A stretch of 50,096 nt of DNA from Flavobacteriales bacterium (GTDB lineage: Bacteria; Bacteroidota; Bacteroidia; Flavobacteriales_D; Sanyastnellaceae). Position numbers and translations under genes: made by a program. Position 1 is the stretch's first letter. Each line of letters opens with the position of its first letter. Below the pieces are notes generated by a model, which saw only the letters and a list, made by a program, of their open reading frames with translations, had not been told where the DNA came from and ran no database searches. The DNA lies in assembly GCA_027491215.1 (NCBI GenBank), contig JAIXWP010000114.1, positions 1 through 50,096 on the forward strand, written 5' to 3'. This document shows, piece by piece, positions 34,888-43,934 of this stretch.

Positions 34888-34895
34888 TATATTCG
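34888..34895 (+). promoter_or_regulatory. -7 element (TATATTCG) for the membrane pyrophosphatase gene
   Basis: TAnnTTyG match 42 bases before the start codon at 34938, after the pdhB terminator. Confidence 0.5.
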
Positions 34896-34937
34896 CGCCC
34901 GCATTTAAAATGAACCAATAACCAACATCATTTTTCA

Positions 34938-37319
34938 ATGAATAATTTAATTTATGTGCCAATTGGTTTGGCAATCGTAGGACTTATTTTCATGTTAGTG
35001 AAAATGGCCTGGGTAAAGAAACAAAACCCAGGTAATGAAAAGATGCAAGGCATCTCTAAAAGCATTAAAGAAGGAGCTATGGCCTTCTTGAGCGCAGAAT
35101 ATCGTTTGCTTGCCATCTTCGTGGTATTGGCATCTGGTGCTCTTTTCGCTATTTCAACTCAAGTAGAAACTACAAGCTGGATGATCGTTCCAGCATTCAT
35201 CGTGGGAGCAGTTTTCTCTGCTGTCGCTGGTAATATCGGTATGCGCATCGCTACTGACGCTAACTCAAGAACAACTGAGGCAGCTCGTACTTCTCTTCCA
35301 AACGCACTTAAAGTGTCTTTCGGTGGTGGTACTGTAATGGGCCTTGGAGTTGCTGGTCTTGCAGTATTAGGTCTTAGCCTTTTCTTCATGGTATTCGTTT
35401 CCTCTTTCATGAACAAGGGCGGCGAATTCTACAATGAAATGACAATGGTACTTGAAGCCCTTGCAGGTTTCTCTCTTGGTGCTGAGTCAATCGCATTGTT
35501 TGCTCGTGTTGGTGGTGGTATCTATACCAAGGCTGCTGACGTTGGAGCTGACCTCGTAGGTAAAGTTGAAGCTGGTATCCCAGAGGATGATCCACGTAAC
35601 CCAGCGACTATCGCGGATAACGTAGGTGATAACGTAGGTGACGTTGCTGGTATGGGTGCTGACTTGTTCGGTTCTTATGTTGCTACAGTTCTTGCATCAA
35701 TGGTGCTAGGTAACTACATCATCAAGGATATGACGGATGCTGCAGGTACTCAATTCACTGACGCTTTCAACGGAATGGGACCAATCCTTCTGCCAATCAT
35801 GATTGCAGGTGTAGGTATCATCGCTTCTATCATCGGTACTTTCTTGGTTCGTGTAAAAGACAATACTGCTAGAGAAGCACAAGTTCAAAAGGCTCTTAAC
35901 CTTGGTAACATTACTTCAATCATCCTTTCTGCTGCTGCAGGTTGGTTCTTGGTTGATTGGATGCTTCCAAAGGAAATCAATATGGAGTTCTTCGGTGAAG
36001 GAATTAAAATGGTTCCAAGCCGTCACGTATTCTACGCAACACTTGTAGGTCTTGCTGTTGGATATTTGATCTCTGCATTCACTGAATATTATACTGCGCT
36101 TGGTAAAAAGCCAGTACTTGATATCGTTAAAAATTCATCAACTGGTGCTGCGACTAACATCATCGCTGGTCTTGCAACTGGTATGATTTCTACTTTCTCA
36201 TCAGTTCTTCTTTTCGCAGGTGCGATCTGGGGTTCTTATGAATTAGCTGGTTTCTATGGTGTAGCTATCGCTGCTTCTGCGATGATGGCAACTACTGCAA
36301 TGCAGCTTGCAATCGATGCATTCGGTCCTATCGCGGATAACGCTGGTGGTGTTGCTGAAATGAGCGAGCTTCCAAAAGAAGTTCGTGAGCGTACTGATAT
36401 TCTTGACTCTGTAGGTAATACTACAGCGGCAGTTGGTAAAGGATTCGCTATCGCTTCTGCAGCATTGACTGCACTTGCACTTTTCGCTGCTTACGTTACA
36501 TTCACAGGTATTAATGGTATCAATATCTTCAAAGCGGATGTATTGTCTGCATTGTTCATCGGTGGTATGATTCCAGTTGTTTTCTCTGCACTTGCAATGA
36601 AGTCAGTTGGTAAAGCCGCAATGGATATGGTAATGGAAGTACGTCGCCAATTCAGAGAAATTCCAGGTATCATGGAAGGTACTGGTAAGCCTGAGTATGG
36701 TAAGTGTGTAGAAATTTCTACAAAAGCTGCTCTTCGCGAAATGATGCTTCCTGGTGCTATCACTATTATCTCTCCAATCATCATCGGTGTGGTAATGGGG
36801 GCTGAAGCTCTAGGTGCTTACATGGCTGGTGTTGCTGTATCTGGTGTTCTTTGGGCTATTTTCCAAAATAACGCAGGTGGTGCATGGGACAATGCTAAGA
36901 AGTCTTTCGAAGCAGGTGTTATGATCAATGGTGAAATGACGTTCAAAGGTTCTGATGCTCACAAAGCAGCAGTAACTGGTGATACAGTGGGTGATCCATT
37001 CAAAGATACTTCTGGTCCTTCTATGAACATCTTGATCAAGTTGACTTGCCTAGTAGGTTTGACTATTGCTCCAATGTTGGGCAACCACGATGAGAAGAAA
37101 GAAATTGAGATTACAGTAACGGAAGAAGCTGTAGCTCCACAAAACATCGAAAAAACAAAGACTGTTCAATACATGACGCAGGCTGATGGCAATGTGAAAG
37201 TAATCACTACCACTACCGAAAGTATCAACGGTCAAGCGACAAGCAATACTTCGACAGAGGTACGTCCGCTAACTGAAGCTGAGAAAGCTCAAATGAACGC
37301 AGCTCCTGCAACAAACTAA
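34938..37319 (+). CDS. hppA: Membrane-bound ion-pumping pyrophosphatase (K+-dependent, probably H+-translocating)
   Basis: 793 residues with about 16 membrane helices. It couples pyrophosphate hydrolysis to ion export. Substrate-site motifs are intact: DVGADLVGKVEAGIPEDDPR (~201-220), NVGDNVGDVAGMGADLFGSY (~230-249), and a second set near 'DAFGPIADNAGGVAEMS'. GNTTAA (~493-498) has Ala where K+-independent enzymes have Lys, predicting K+ dependence. Helix 6 reads DLFGSYVATV and lacks the Glu used by Na+ or plant-type H+ pumps. Instead Glu183 is present in helix 5 (GAESIALFARVGGG), as in Flavobacterium-type H+-PPases. After the last helix a hydrophilic tail of ~79 residues, rich in T, E and N, is unusual. 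A YceI lipoprotein gene follows 9 bp later. Confidence 0.95.
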   Translation: MNNLIYVPIGLAIVGLIFMLVKMAWVKKQNPGNEKMQGISKSIKEGAMAFLSAEYRLLAIFVVLASGALFAISTQVETTSWMIVPAFIVGAVFSAVAGNIGMRIATDANSRTTEAARTSLPNALKVSFGGGTVMGLGVAGLAVLGLSLFFMVFVSSFMNKGGEFYNEMTMVLEALAGFSLGAESIALFARVGGGIYTKAADVGADLVGKVEAGIPEDDPRNPATIADNVGDNVGDVAGMGADLFGSYVATVLASMVLGNYIIKDMTDAAGTQFTDAFNGMGPILLPIMIAGVGIIASIIGTFLVRVKDNTAREAQVQKALNLGNITSIILSAAAGWFLVDWMLPKEINMEFFGEGIKMVPSRHVFYATLVGLAVGYLISAFTEYYTALGKKPVLDIVKNSSTGAATNIIAGLATGMISTFSSVLLFAGAIWGSYELAGFYGVAIAASAMMATTAMQLAIDAFGPIADNAGGVAEMSELPKEVRERTDILDSVGNTTAAVGKGFAIASAALTALALFAAYVTFTGINGINIFKADVLSALFIGGMIPVVFSALAMKSVGKAAMDMVMEVRRQFREIPGIMEGTGKPEYGKCVEISTKAALREMMLPGAITIISPIIIGVVMGAEALGAYMAGVAVSGVLWAIFQNNAGGAWDNAKKSFEAGVMINGEMTFKGSDAHKAAVTGDTVGDPFKDTSGPSMNILIKLTCLVGLTIAPMLGNHDEKKEIEITVTEEAVAPQNIEKTKTVQYMTQADGNVKVITTTTESINGQATSNTSTEVRPLTEAEKAQMNAAPATN

Positions 37320-37328
37320 TTTTTTGAA

Positions 37329-38147
37329 ATGAAAAAGAACTTCCTATTTATTCTTTTCGCTGCTGCAGTATTCGCTGCTTGCCAAAGCGGAAATACAAAC
37401 AATGCTCAAGTACTTGATGCATGCGGCTGTGCGAAAGAAGAATTAAGCGCTGAGAAGAATGCTGACACTATGAAAAAGTGTGACGAGTCTCGTAAAGCTG
37501 ATGCGAAGTTTGAAGCTGATTTTCAAAAATGCCTTGTAGCTGCACGCGCTGGTCTAGATACTAGCAAAGTGAAAGTAGGAGAGATGGACCCTACAAAAGG
37601 TCTTGATATCCCAGCTGCTGGAGACGGTGTTTACAATGTCGTTCCTGCAACTTCATCTGTAAAGTGGCTTGCGAAGAAAGTAACAGGTCAACACAATGGC
37701 TCTGTTATGGTAAAATCAGGTTCAGTTGAAATGGCTGGTGGAAACATCCGCTCAGGACAACTAGTAATTGATATGACTTCTATTAAAGTGGAAGACCTTT
37801 CTGGTGATACAAAGAATGATTTGGAAGGTCACTTGAAAAGCGAAGACTTCTTCTCAATTGATAAGAATAAAGAAGCAATCTTCACGATGAAGTCTTCAAC
37901 CATGACAAACAAACACCAGTTTGAAGTAACAGGTGATTTGACTGTTAAAGGTATCAAGAAGGAAGCGAAAATGACAGTACTTGCAATTCCAAGTGGTGAT
38001 AGAAATCTAAGCTTAAACGGCGGCTTTGCCATCGATAGAACTGCTTATGACATTAAGTACCGCTCTGCAAAGTTCTTTAGCGACCTTGGCGATAAAATGA
38101 TCGAAGACACATTCGTTCTTACATTCGATTTGAAAGCTTCGAAGTAA
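37329..38147 (+). CDS. YceI-family lipoprotein
   Basis: 272 residues. Lipoprotein signal (MKKNFLFILFAAAVFAAC, Cys18). Residues ~27-85 form a Cys/Lys/Glu-rich helical segment (ACGCAKEELSAEKN... CDESRK...FQKCL). Residues ~100-270 are a YceI domain ('SSVKWLAKKVTGQHNGSV', 'GHLKSEDFFSI', 'VTGDLTVKGIKKEAKMTV', 'SAKFFSDLGDKMIEDTFVLTFDL'), a lipocalin-like barrel that binds isoprenoid-type lipids in solved members. The ligand here is unknown. The gene starts 9 bp after the membrane pyrophosphatase stop and ends before a strong terminator, so the two genes form an operon. Confidence 0.9.
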   Translation: MKKNFLFILFAAAVFAACQSGNTNNAQVLDACGCAKEELSAEKNADTMKKCDESRKADAKFEADFQKCLVAARAGLDTSKVKVGEMDPTKGLDIPAAGDGVYNVVPATSSVKWLAKKVTGQHNGSVMVKSGSVEMAGGNIRSGQLVIDMTSIKVEDLSGDTKNDLEGHLKSEDFFSIDKNKEAIFTMKSSTMTNKHQFEVTGDLTVKGIKKEAKMTVLAIPSGDRNLSLNGGFAIDRTAYDIKYRSAKFFSDLGDKMIEDTFVLTFDLKASK

Positions 38148-38170
38148 GCAGACAAAAAATACTAGATAAT

Positions 38171-38206
38171 AAAAATCCCCTTGTCGTGACAAGGGGATTT
38201 TTTTTT
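38171..38206. terminator. Bidirectional-capable terminator between YceI lipoprotein and deoxynucleoside kinase genes
   Basis: AAAAATCCCCTTGTC (38171-38185) and GACAAGGGGATTTTT (38188-38202) form a long stem. Nine T follow on the plus strand and five on the minus strand, so it can end the pyrophosphatase-YceI transcript and perhaps that of the converging kinase gene. Confidence 0.9.
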
Positions 38207-38244
38207 GAGCGTGGTTAATTTGCGAGGTTATGCAAGCGCAAATA

Positions 38245-38862
38245 TTATTTGAATAGACCGTGCAATTGAGCATCAATTCCTGAAATGATTCTTCCAAGAT
38301 CTTCAGCCTTTTCATGAAAACGGTTATCGTCGATATCAATGACTAGTAGTTTGCCTTTGTTGTAAGTGCTAATCCAAGCTTCATAACGCTCGTTAAGACG
38401 CGTTAAATAATCCAAGCGAATAGCTTCTTCATATTCTCTTCCGCGCTTTTGAATGTTCTCTACTAATGCAGGAACAGAAGCACGCAAATAGATCAACAAA
38501 TCGGGAGGAGTAATAAACTCATCCATCACACTAAACAAGTCCGCATAGTTTTCGAAATCACGCGTGGTCATCAATCCCATCGCATGCAAGTTCGGAGCGA
38601 AAATAAAAGCATCCTCGTAGATGGTTCTGTCTTGAACAATCTTCTTCGAGTTCTTTTTCATTTCAATCAATTGTCTGAAACGACTCTTCAAGAAGAATAC
38701 TTGAAGATTGAAAGACCAACGTTGCATGTCTTTGTAGAAATCAATCAAATATGGATTATCATCCACTTCTTCAAAGTGTGGTTGGTATTTATAATGTTTG
38801 GCTAATAGGGTCGTCAAAGTAGTCTTCCCGGAACCAATGTTTCCCGCGATGGCAATATGCAT
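38245..38862 (-). CDS. Deoxynucleoside kinase
   Basis: 205 residues. P-loop GNIGSGKTTL (~7-16), EEVDDNPYL (~31-39), QDRTIYEDAFIF (~76-87, equivalent to the DRS/DRT motif) and a lid region with 'KRGREYEEAIRLDYLTRLNERYEAW' (split, ~130-155) identify the dNK/dGK family. It phosphorylates deoxynucleosides for salvage; which one cannot be read from sequence. It is on the same strand as the GH3 pair upstream, with a 75-bp gap. Confidence 0.92.
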   Translation of the reverse strand: MHIAIAGNIGSGKTTLTTLLAKHYKYQPHFEEVDDNPYLIDFYKDMQRWSFNLQVFFLKSRFRQLIEMKKNSKKIVQDRTIYEDAFIFAPNLHAMGLMTTRDFENYADLFSVMDEFITPPDLLIYLRASVPALVENIQKRGREYEEAIRLDYLTRLNERYEAWISTYNKGKLLVIDIDDNRFHEKAEDLGRIISGIDAQLHGLFK

Positions 38863-38937
38863 AACTTATCTAGGTCAATTTAGAAGAGCGCAAAGTAAAA
38901 AAGAATCCGCGAGTTACAAGGAGATGTTAGTAATTAA

Positions 38938-39702
38938 CTACTCTGATAATCTATAAAAATGTAACTGCCCATCGGAGATATATTCTAGAGTGCGATTTCT
39001 GAAGTCCCAATCTCCTTTGAAACCTACTGGCAGAGCGATACTGAGTGATTCTAGATTCAGATATTGAATGATGTTGAGCTGGCCATTACTGATGTAATAA
39101 ATACGATCGTCCCGAACCACAATTTTACCTTCATAGGTTACAGGAAGTAAACTCTTATAATTGCCATAAATGTCAAATACAAAAATGCCATGAGCTGGAT
39201 CTGCAGCATAAATGAAATTTCCACTTTCTTGTATTTGAGAAAAATGTAATTCTTTATTTAAAAGCATCGAGAGATTTCCCGTAGTCAGTTGAATATTAAA
39301 CTGTCTATCTACTTTTTTTAATTCGGATTGATTGATGTCCCACAGCCAAAATGCATCACCTCGTGCACCACCCATGCACTCGATGTTTCCAAGCCCTTTC
39401 TCAAATAGATCGATAGGCGCGCCTTGTTGACTCAAAGTATTGTCAAGGATAATTACCTTGCCTTGTTCTTGATAAAAAACGAAAGGTTGGAATGGATTCG
39501 TGAGATCGAGATGTGTGATGTTTCCATAGTCAAGATTGGAATTTTTGAATAGAAAATTTCCTTTCGTATCAATTTTCTCGATGCTTCTTTCTTGAATCAA
39601 ATAGATGTTACCAATTTCATCCGTCTCGAAGGTACTTGCTTGACAAGGTATCGAATGATCGAATAAAAAAGAAAGAAGATATAAGAGTTGGACTAGGATC
39701 AT
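38938..39702 (-). CDS. Exported propeller-like protein of unknown function
   Basis: 254 residues with a hydrophobic N-terminus (MILVQLLYLLSFLFDHSIPC) that may be a signal peptide. The rest consists of repeated short beta-strand units ('DEIGNIYLIQERSIEKIDTKGNFLFKN'-like, 'NFIYAADPAHGIFVFDIYGNYK', split), suggesting a small beta-propeller. I do not recognise a characterised family. Its ATG overlaps the TGA of the GH3 gene (ATGA, 39699-39702), so translation is probably coupled to it, a sign that the two proteins are needed together. Confidence 0.7.
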   Translation of the reverse strand: MILVQLLYLLSFLFDHSIPCQASTFETDEIGNIYLIQERSIEKIDTKGNFLFKNSNLDYGNITHLDLTNPFQPFVFYQEQGKVIILDNTLSQQGAPIDLFEKGLGNIECMGGARGDAFWLWDINQSELKKVDRQFNIQLTTGNLSMLLNKELHFSQIQESGNFIYAADPAHGIFVFDIYGNYKSLLPVTYEGKIVVRDDRIYYISNGQLNIIQYLNLESLSIALPVGFKGDWDFRNRTLEYISDGQLHFYRLSE

Positions 39703-41213
39703 ATCGATGCCACACTCAAATTTAATACCTGTTCTAAAATGTGGCGCTCATTGGAGAGACGTGGAACTTTATGTTGGCCGCCTAACTTACCATTATGCTT
39801 AAGCCAATTGTAAAACGTACCCTTCGGAACCTCACGAATTACTGGAGCTTTCAGATTTAAGTCAAATGATCTCTTCGCTTCGTAATCGGTGTTGACACGT
39901 TTCAAAGCAGCATCCAATTCTTTTTTAAATGCCTCCATATCATTGGGGCATTTCTCGAATTCAATGAGCCATTCATGCGCACCACGAGCGTCATCTCCCA
40001 TAAAGATTGGAGCCGCGGTGTATTCTAAAACATGCGCCCCAGTGGCCATAGAGGCCATCTCAATAGCGTAGTCAGAATTCTCTACCATCAGCTCTTCTCC
40101 GAAGGCATTGATGTAATGCTTGGTGCGACCAGATACTTGAACTCGGAATGGAAACTTCGATGTGAAGCGCACTGTATCGCCAACCATATAACGCCATAAA
40201 CCACCATTGGTAGAAATGATGATGGCATAATTCTGTCCAATTTCCACTTCTTCCAATCCTATCGTCTTAGGATTTTTAGAGTGTAATTCTTCTATTGGCA
40301 AGAACTCATAGTAGATGCCATAATCAAGCATCAACAACAAATCATCTGCATCTAATCGATCTTGTATTGCAAAGAAACCTTCACTCGCATTATAGGTTTC
40401 GACATAACTCATTTCTCCACCGATGATCTTTTTGAACTGCTCGCGATAAGGTTTGAAACTCACACCTCCGTGCATGTACAATTCTAAATTGGGCCACACG
40501 TCGCGAATATTATCAGTGCCGCGTAGTTCCATAACTCGTTTCAATAGAACCAGCGTCCAGCTAGGGACTCCAGCAATGATACTCACATCTTCCTCCACGG
40601 CTACAGCAGCCATCGCTTCAATCTTCTCATCCCAATTATCCATCAAGGCGATGTCACGAGATGGAATGCGTTTTAATTCTACCCAAATCGGTAAATTTTG
40701 AATGATGATTGCAGATAAATCTCCCGTATATCCTTCTTCGTTGAAAGAATTGATTTTCGAGGAACCACCCATCACGAGCGTTTTTCCAGTGTACAATTTC
40801 GCATTGGGACGTTGGTGATAATACATCGCCAACAAATCTTTGCCGCCTTTGTAATGACACTCTTCTAAAGCTTCTTTGGAAACAGGAATGAACTTACTAC
40901 GTGCATCAGTCGTTCCACTTGATTTAGCAAACCACTTTAATCGCGAAGGCCAAAGAATATTTTGCTCACCTTCACGCAAAGCGTCGATGTAAGGCTTGTA
41001 GTCTTCATAGCTACGAATCGGTACGGCACTTTTGAAATCCTTGAGCGTTCGAATATTCGAGAAGTTGTGCTCTAAGCCAAAACGGGTAAGAGCTGCTTCA
41101 TCGACTAATTTGGGGAATAGCTCTCCTTGTACCTCTACGGGGTATTTTTTGAAAAGCTCAATCTGGTGAATGCGCTTTTTAATAAACCATGAGAACAAGG
41201 TGTTAAAGGCCAT
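39699..41213 (-). CDS. GH3 family acyl-adenylate-forming enzyme
   Basis: 504 residues. The protein matches the GH3 auxin-responsive family: 'LFPKLVDEAALTRFGLEHNF' and 'FKSAVPIRSYEDYKPYIDALREGEQNILW' (split, ~30-90), the ATP-loop SSGTTDARSKFIPVS (~107-121), 'YNASEGFFAIQD' (~285) and 'GLWRYMVGDTVRF' (~340). Plant GH3 enzymes adenylate a carboxylic acid and join it to an amino acid. Bacterial homologues are frequent in Bacteroidota but without an assigned substrate. The coupled propeller-like gene follows. I see no hormone-related genes nearby. Confidence 0.9.
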   Translation of the reverse strand: MAFNTLFSWFIKKRIHQIELFKKYPVEVQGELFPKLVDEAALTRFGLEHNFSNIRTLKDFKSAVPIRSYEDYKPYIDALREGEQNILWPSRLKWFAKSSGTTDARSKFIPVSKEALEECHYKGGKDLLAMYYHQRPNAKLYTGKTLVMGGSSKINSFNEEGYTGDLSAIIIQNLPIWVELKRIPSRDIALMDNWDEKIEAMAAVAVEEDVSIIAGVPSWTLVLLKRVMELRGTDNIRDVWPNLELYMHGGVSFKPYREQFKKIIGGEMSYVETYNASEGFFAIQDRLDADDLLLMLDYGIYYEFLPIEELHSKNPKTIGLEEVEIGQNYAIIISTNGGLWRYMVGDTVRFTSKFPFRVQVSGRTKHYINAFGEELMVENSDYAIEMASMATGAHVLEYTAAPIFMGDDARGAHEWLIEFEKCPNDMEAFKKELDAALKRVNTDYEAKRSFDLNLKAPVIREVPKGTFYNWLKHNGKLGGQHKVPRLSNERHILEQVLNLSVASI

Positions 41214-41277
41214 GCTAGTCTTGTGTTGACTCGTGCAAGATAAAAAAATAGTCGAATGGACGACTTGATTTTTATCA

Positions 41278-43686
41278 CTACGAAGTGAATTCGCTGATGG
41301 GCCTTGTGCTGTAATTCAACAAAGCAAAACGAATGCTCTTTTCCGTGCGTTCAAGAATTGTCTCAAAATCCTTGATATCAGAGGTGTGGCAGAGCAGGTC
41401 TTCCAATAACTGGAGCTCTTGTTCGGACCACTTCATACCTGTTCTTCTCGGAGTGGATTCGCTTCCAGACATGCGATCTTTGTCAGGCAAGGGGAGTGCT
41501 TTCGCTTTTTCTTGGAAAAAAAGAAGATCTTTCTCACTCAATTTACGATCGCCTAATTTTCTGAGAAACGTATCTGTTGTTGTCACTACTTGCTGTTGCT
41601 TCTCGTCCTGAATTTGATTTGTAACCGGCTCTACATAATTGCGCAGTTTTTCAAAAAGCTCTTTCACTTTGAATTCATCTCTGAGGATGCCGTAAAAAGA
41701 AACTTTTGTTGCAAACGGTTCAAATTTCTCATCCTGACTTCCTAATAATAATTTCGTGAGGGCAGTTGTGCTCAAAGGAATTTGTAGCGCCTTCATTTCA
41801 TCAATATAGGCTTGTATTGCAGCAGGAGCGAGGGCCTTTTCAACATTTACTTTGGGCTTGTAGGGAACAGGGCTATTCTTTACAATCAAATCCAAAAAGT
41901 TGTATCCGTACTTGTTGAATTTGTGTTCACTCATTCCTGATATCTCTAGCATTTCATCCATCGTCAATGGCAGTCTTTCAACCATTGCGTGCAATGTGCT
42001 ATCATGGAAAATTACGTAAGGAGGAACATCCTCAATGGAGGCCAAACGCTTGCGGTGTGCGCGTAATTCTTCAAACAGCGTAGAAGACTTATCGGATAGC
42101 ACAGCAGTCGTTTTTTTCTCAGCTGTTTTTTTCTTCTCAGGTGCTACATACTCTTGTGGTTTGATGAGATCAACTGTGAATTGATTCTTCAAAATCATAT
42201 CTCCGAAAGGTGTTATTTCAAGCGCATTTCCTGTTTCATAAAGAAGATGCATGGCACCCACCTGAATCATTTGAAGCACATAATAATTCCATTCTTGATA
42301 GCTCAAATCTTTTCCCGCACCGTATGTTTTGATGGTCTGTAAATTCTTCTCAATAATCTCATGCTGCTGTGATCCACGAAGCACATTAATCAAAAGCGGC
42401 ACCGTTAGTTTTTGTTGAATTGTTTCTGCTCTTCGAATCGCGGAAAGCGCTTTTTGTGTGAGTATCGTTCCATCAAAGTGGGAGGGTGGATTCTTACAAA
42501 CGTCGCAGTTACCACAGTTTTCACGCAAGTTTTCGCCAAAATAATTCAGCAATACTTTTCTTCTGCAAATGCGCGACTCCGCAAATTCTTGCATGCGGTT
42601 GAGTTTCTCCACATTCACTTGCTGAGCACCGCTTTCATCAGCGAACTGTCGAAGCAATATCAAGTCACCAAAAGACCAGTAGAGTCGCGTAAAGCAAGGC
42701 ATGCCGTCTCGTCCGCCGCGTCCAATTTCTTGGTAGTAGCTTTCGATTGTTTTTGGCAAATTATAATGTAAAACAAAACGAACATTGCTCTTGTCGATCC
42801 CCATGCCGAAGGCGATAGTGGCACAGACCACTTGAATTTCATCGCGAATAAAATCCTCTTGAATCTTGCTTCGTTGCTCGCTATTCATTCCCGCGTGATA
42901 GTATGCAGCCTTCACTCCCGCATGCTGAAGTTCTCCTGCCAGTGCTTCTGTATTTTTCTTAGAAGTGCAATAAATAATTCCAGAGCTGTTGGGGTGTTGC
43001 TCTAATACATCGAGAATATCCTTGAATTTTTCCTTCGCCTTCAAACCAAACTTCACAGATAGCTGGAGATTGGGACGGTCGAAAGAAGAGATGAAAACTT
43101 CAGGAGTATTGAGTCCGAGGAATTCGAGAATATCTTTTTGAGTGAGGCGATCCGCAGTGGCCGTGAGCGCCATCATCGTTGCATTTGGATGATGGTTTCT
43201 CAATTGATGCAGCTGTTTGTATTCCGGTCTAAAATCGTGTCCCCACGAAGAAATACAGTGCGCTTCGTCGATAGCGATGAGATCGACAGGCAATGATTTC
43301 AAAAACCAATCAGCAGAAGCAATTGCTTTTTCTGGAGAGATATAGAGGATTTTAATTTCCCCCATTCTGCAGAGTTTCGAAATATTATCCGCTTGTGAGT
43401 TGGTGAGCGAACTGTTGAGGAACGCCGCTTTGATGCCGTTGGCCACGAGCGTATCCACCTGATCTTTCATCAAAGAAATGAGAGGAGAAATGACCAGCGT
43501 AATTCCAGGCAATAGGAGGGCAGGAACTTGATAGCATAAGCTTTTTCCGCCGCCCGTGGGCATGAGAACAAAGGCGTCTCTTTTGGAGAGCACCGTGTTA
43601 ATGATGTCTTCTTGTTGCGGACGAAACGTCTCGTAACCGAAATGTTTTTTTAGTACTTCTTGCGCTTTTGTCATCTGATCCTCCAT
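41278..43686 (-). CDS. recQ: ATP-dependent DNA helicase RecQ
   Basis: 802 residues from the ATG at 43686 (MEDQMTKAQEV); the in-frame TTG at 43710 is not used, because a TACTTTG promoter-like sequence lies between. Order of parts: DEAH helicase core with MPTGGGKSLCYQVP (~46) and DEAHCISSWGHDFRPEY; helicase C domain with 'AFGMGIDKSNVRFVLHY' and 'YYQEIGRGGRDG'; zinc site CRRKVLLNYFGE...CGNCDVC; RQC winged helix; HRDC (~590-650); then a C-terminal extension with an HTH-like region (~680-740) and a last helical block (~755-800). The enzyme unwinds DNA in recombination and repair. The length, above E. coli RecQ (~610), is usual for Bacteroidota. Confidence 0.94.
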   Translation of the reverse strand: MEDQMTKAQEVLKKHFGYETFRPQQEDIINTVLSKRDAFVLMPTGGGKSLCYQVPALLLPGITLVISPLISLMKDQVDTLVANGIKAAFLNSSLTNSQADNISKLCRMGEIKILYISPEKAIASADWFLKSLPVDLIAIDEAHCISSWGHDFRPEYKQLHQLRNHHPNATMMALTATADRLTQKDILEFLGLNTPEVFISSFDRPNLQLSVKFGLKAKEKFKDILDVLEQHPNSSGIIYCTSKKNTEALAGELQHAGVKAAYYHAGMNSEQRSKIQEDFIRDEIQVVCATIAFGMGIDKSNVRFVLHYNLPKTIESYYQEIGRGGRDGMPCFTRLYWSFGDLILLRQFADESGAQQVNVEKLNRMQEFAESRICRRKVLLNYFGENLRENCGNCDVCKNPPSHFDGTILTQKALSAIRRAETIQQKLTVPLLINVLRGSQQHEIIEKNLQTIKTYGAGKDLSYQEWNYYVLQMIQVGAMHLLYETGNALEITPFGDMILKNQFTVDLIKPQEYVAPEKKKTAEKKTTAVLSDKSSTLFEELRAHRKRLASIEDVPPYVIFHDSTLHAMVERLPLTMDEMLEISGMSEHKFNKYGYNFLDLIVKNSPVPYKPKVNVEKALAPAAIQAYIDEMKALQIPLSTTALTKLLLGSQDEKFEPFATKVSFYGILRDEFKVKELFEKLRNYVEPVTNQIQDEKQQQVVTTTDTFLRKLGDRKLSEKDLLFFQEKAKALPLPDKDRMSGSESTPRRTGMKWSEQELQLLEDLLCHTSDIKDFETILERTEKSIRFALLNYSTRPISEFTS

Positions 43687-43772
43687 TGCGATGCAAAGTA
43701 CAATCAACAACTTGGAATATCCTATTCCAGTTTAACAACCGAATATTCACAGAATAACAACAAGATATGATG

Positions 43773-43844
43773 TGACCTCGAAGGGAATCGAACCCCTACC
43801 TAGAGAACCGGAATCTCTCGTTCTATCCATTAAACTACGAGGCC
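43773..43844 (-). tRNA. tRNA-Arg (anticodon CCG)
   Basis: 72 nt without encoded CCA. The acceptor stem GGCCTCG pairs with CGAGGTC (one G-U), the anticodon stem is AGAGA/TCTCT with loop TTCCGGT, giving anticodon CCG (Arg, codon CGG). The T arm has TTCGATT. It is 3' of the fMet tRNA and separated from it by a terminator. Confidence 0.95.
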
Positions 43845-43899
43845 AAAGACTGCGGCGAAGTTAGCGCCTCTAACACCCTCACACAAATCAATAGGACAC

Positions 43900-43927
43900 A
43901 AAAAAAGGTGTCTTTTCAGACACCTTT
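43900..43927 (-). terminator. Terminator between tRNA-fMet and tRNA-Arg
   Basis: On the minus strand AAAGGTGTCT and AGACACCTTT form a 10-bp stem around GAAA, followed by a T-run of seven. It ends the initiator tRNA transcript 8 bases after the tRNA, so the two tRNA genes are separate units or tRNA-Arg is reached only by read-through. Confidence 0.9.
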
Positions 43928-43934
43928 TACTTAG

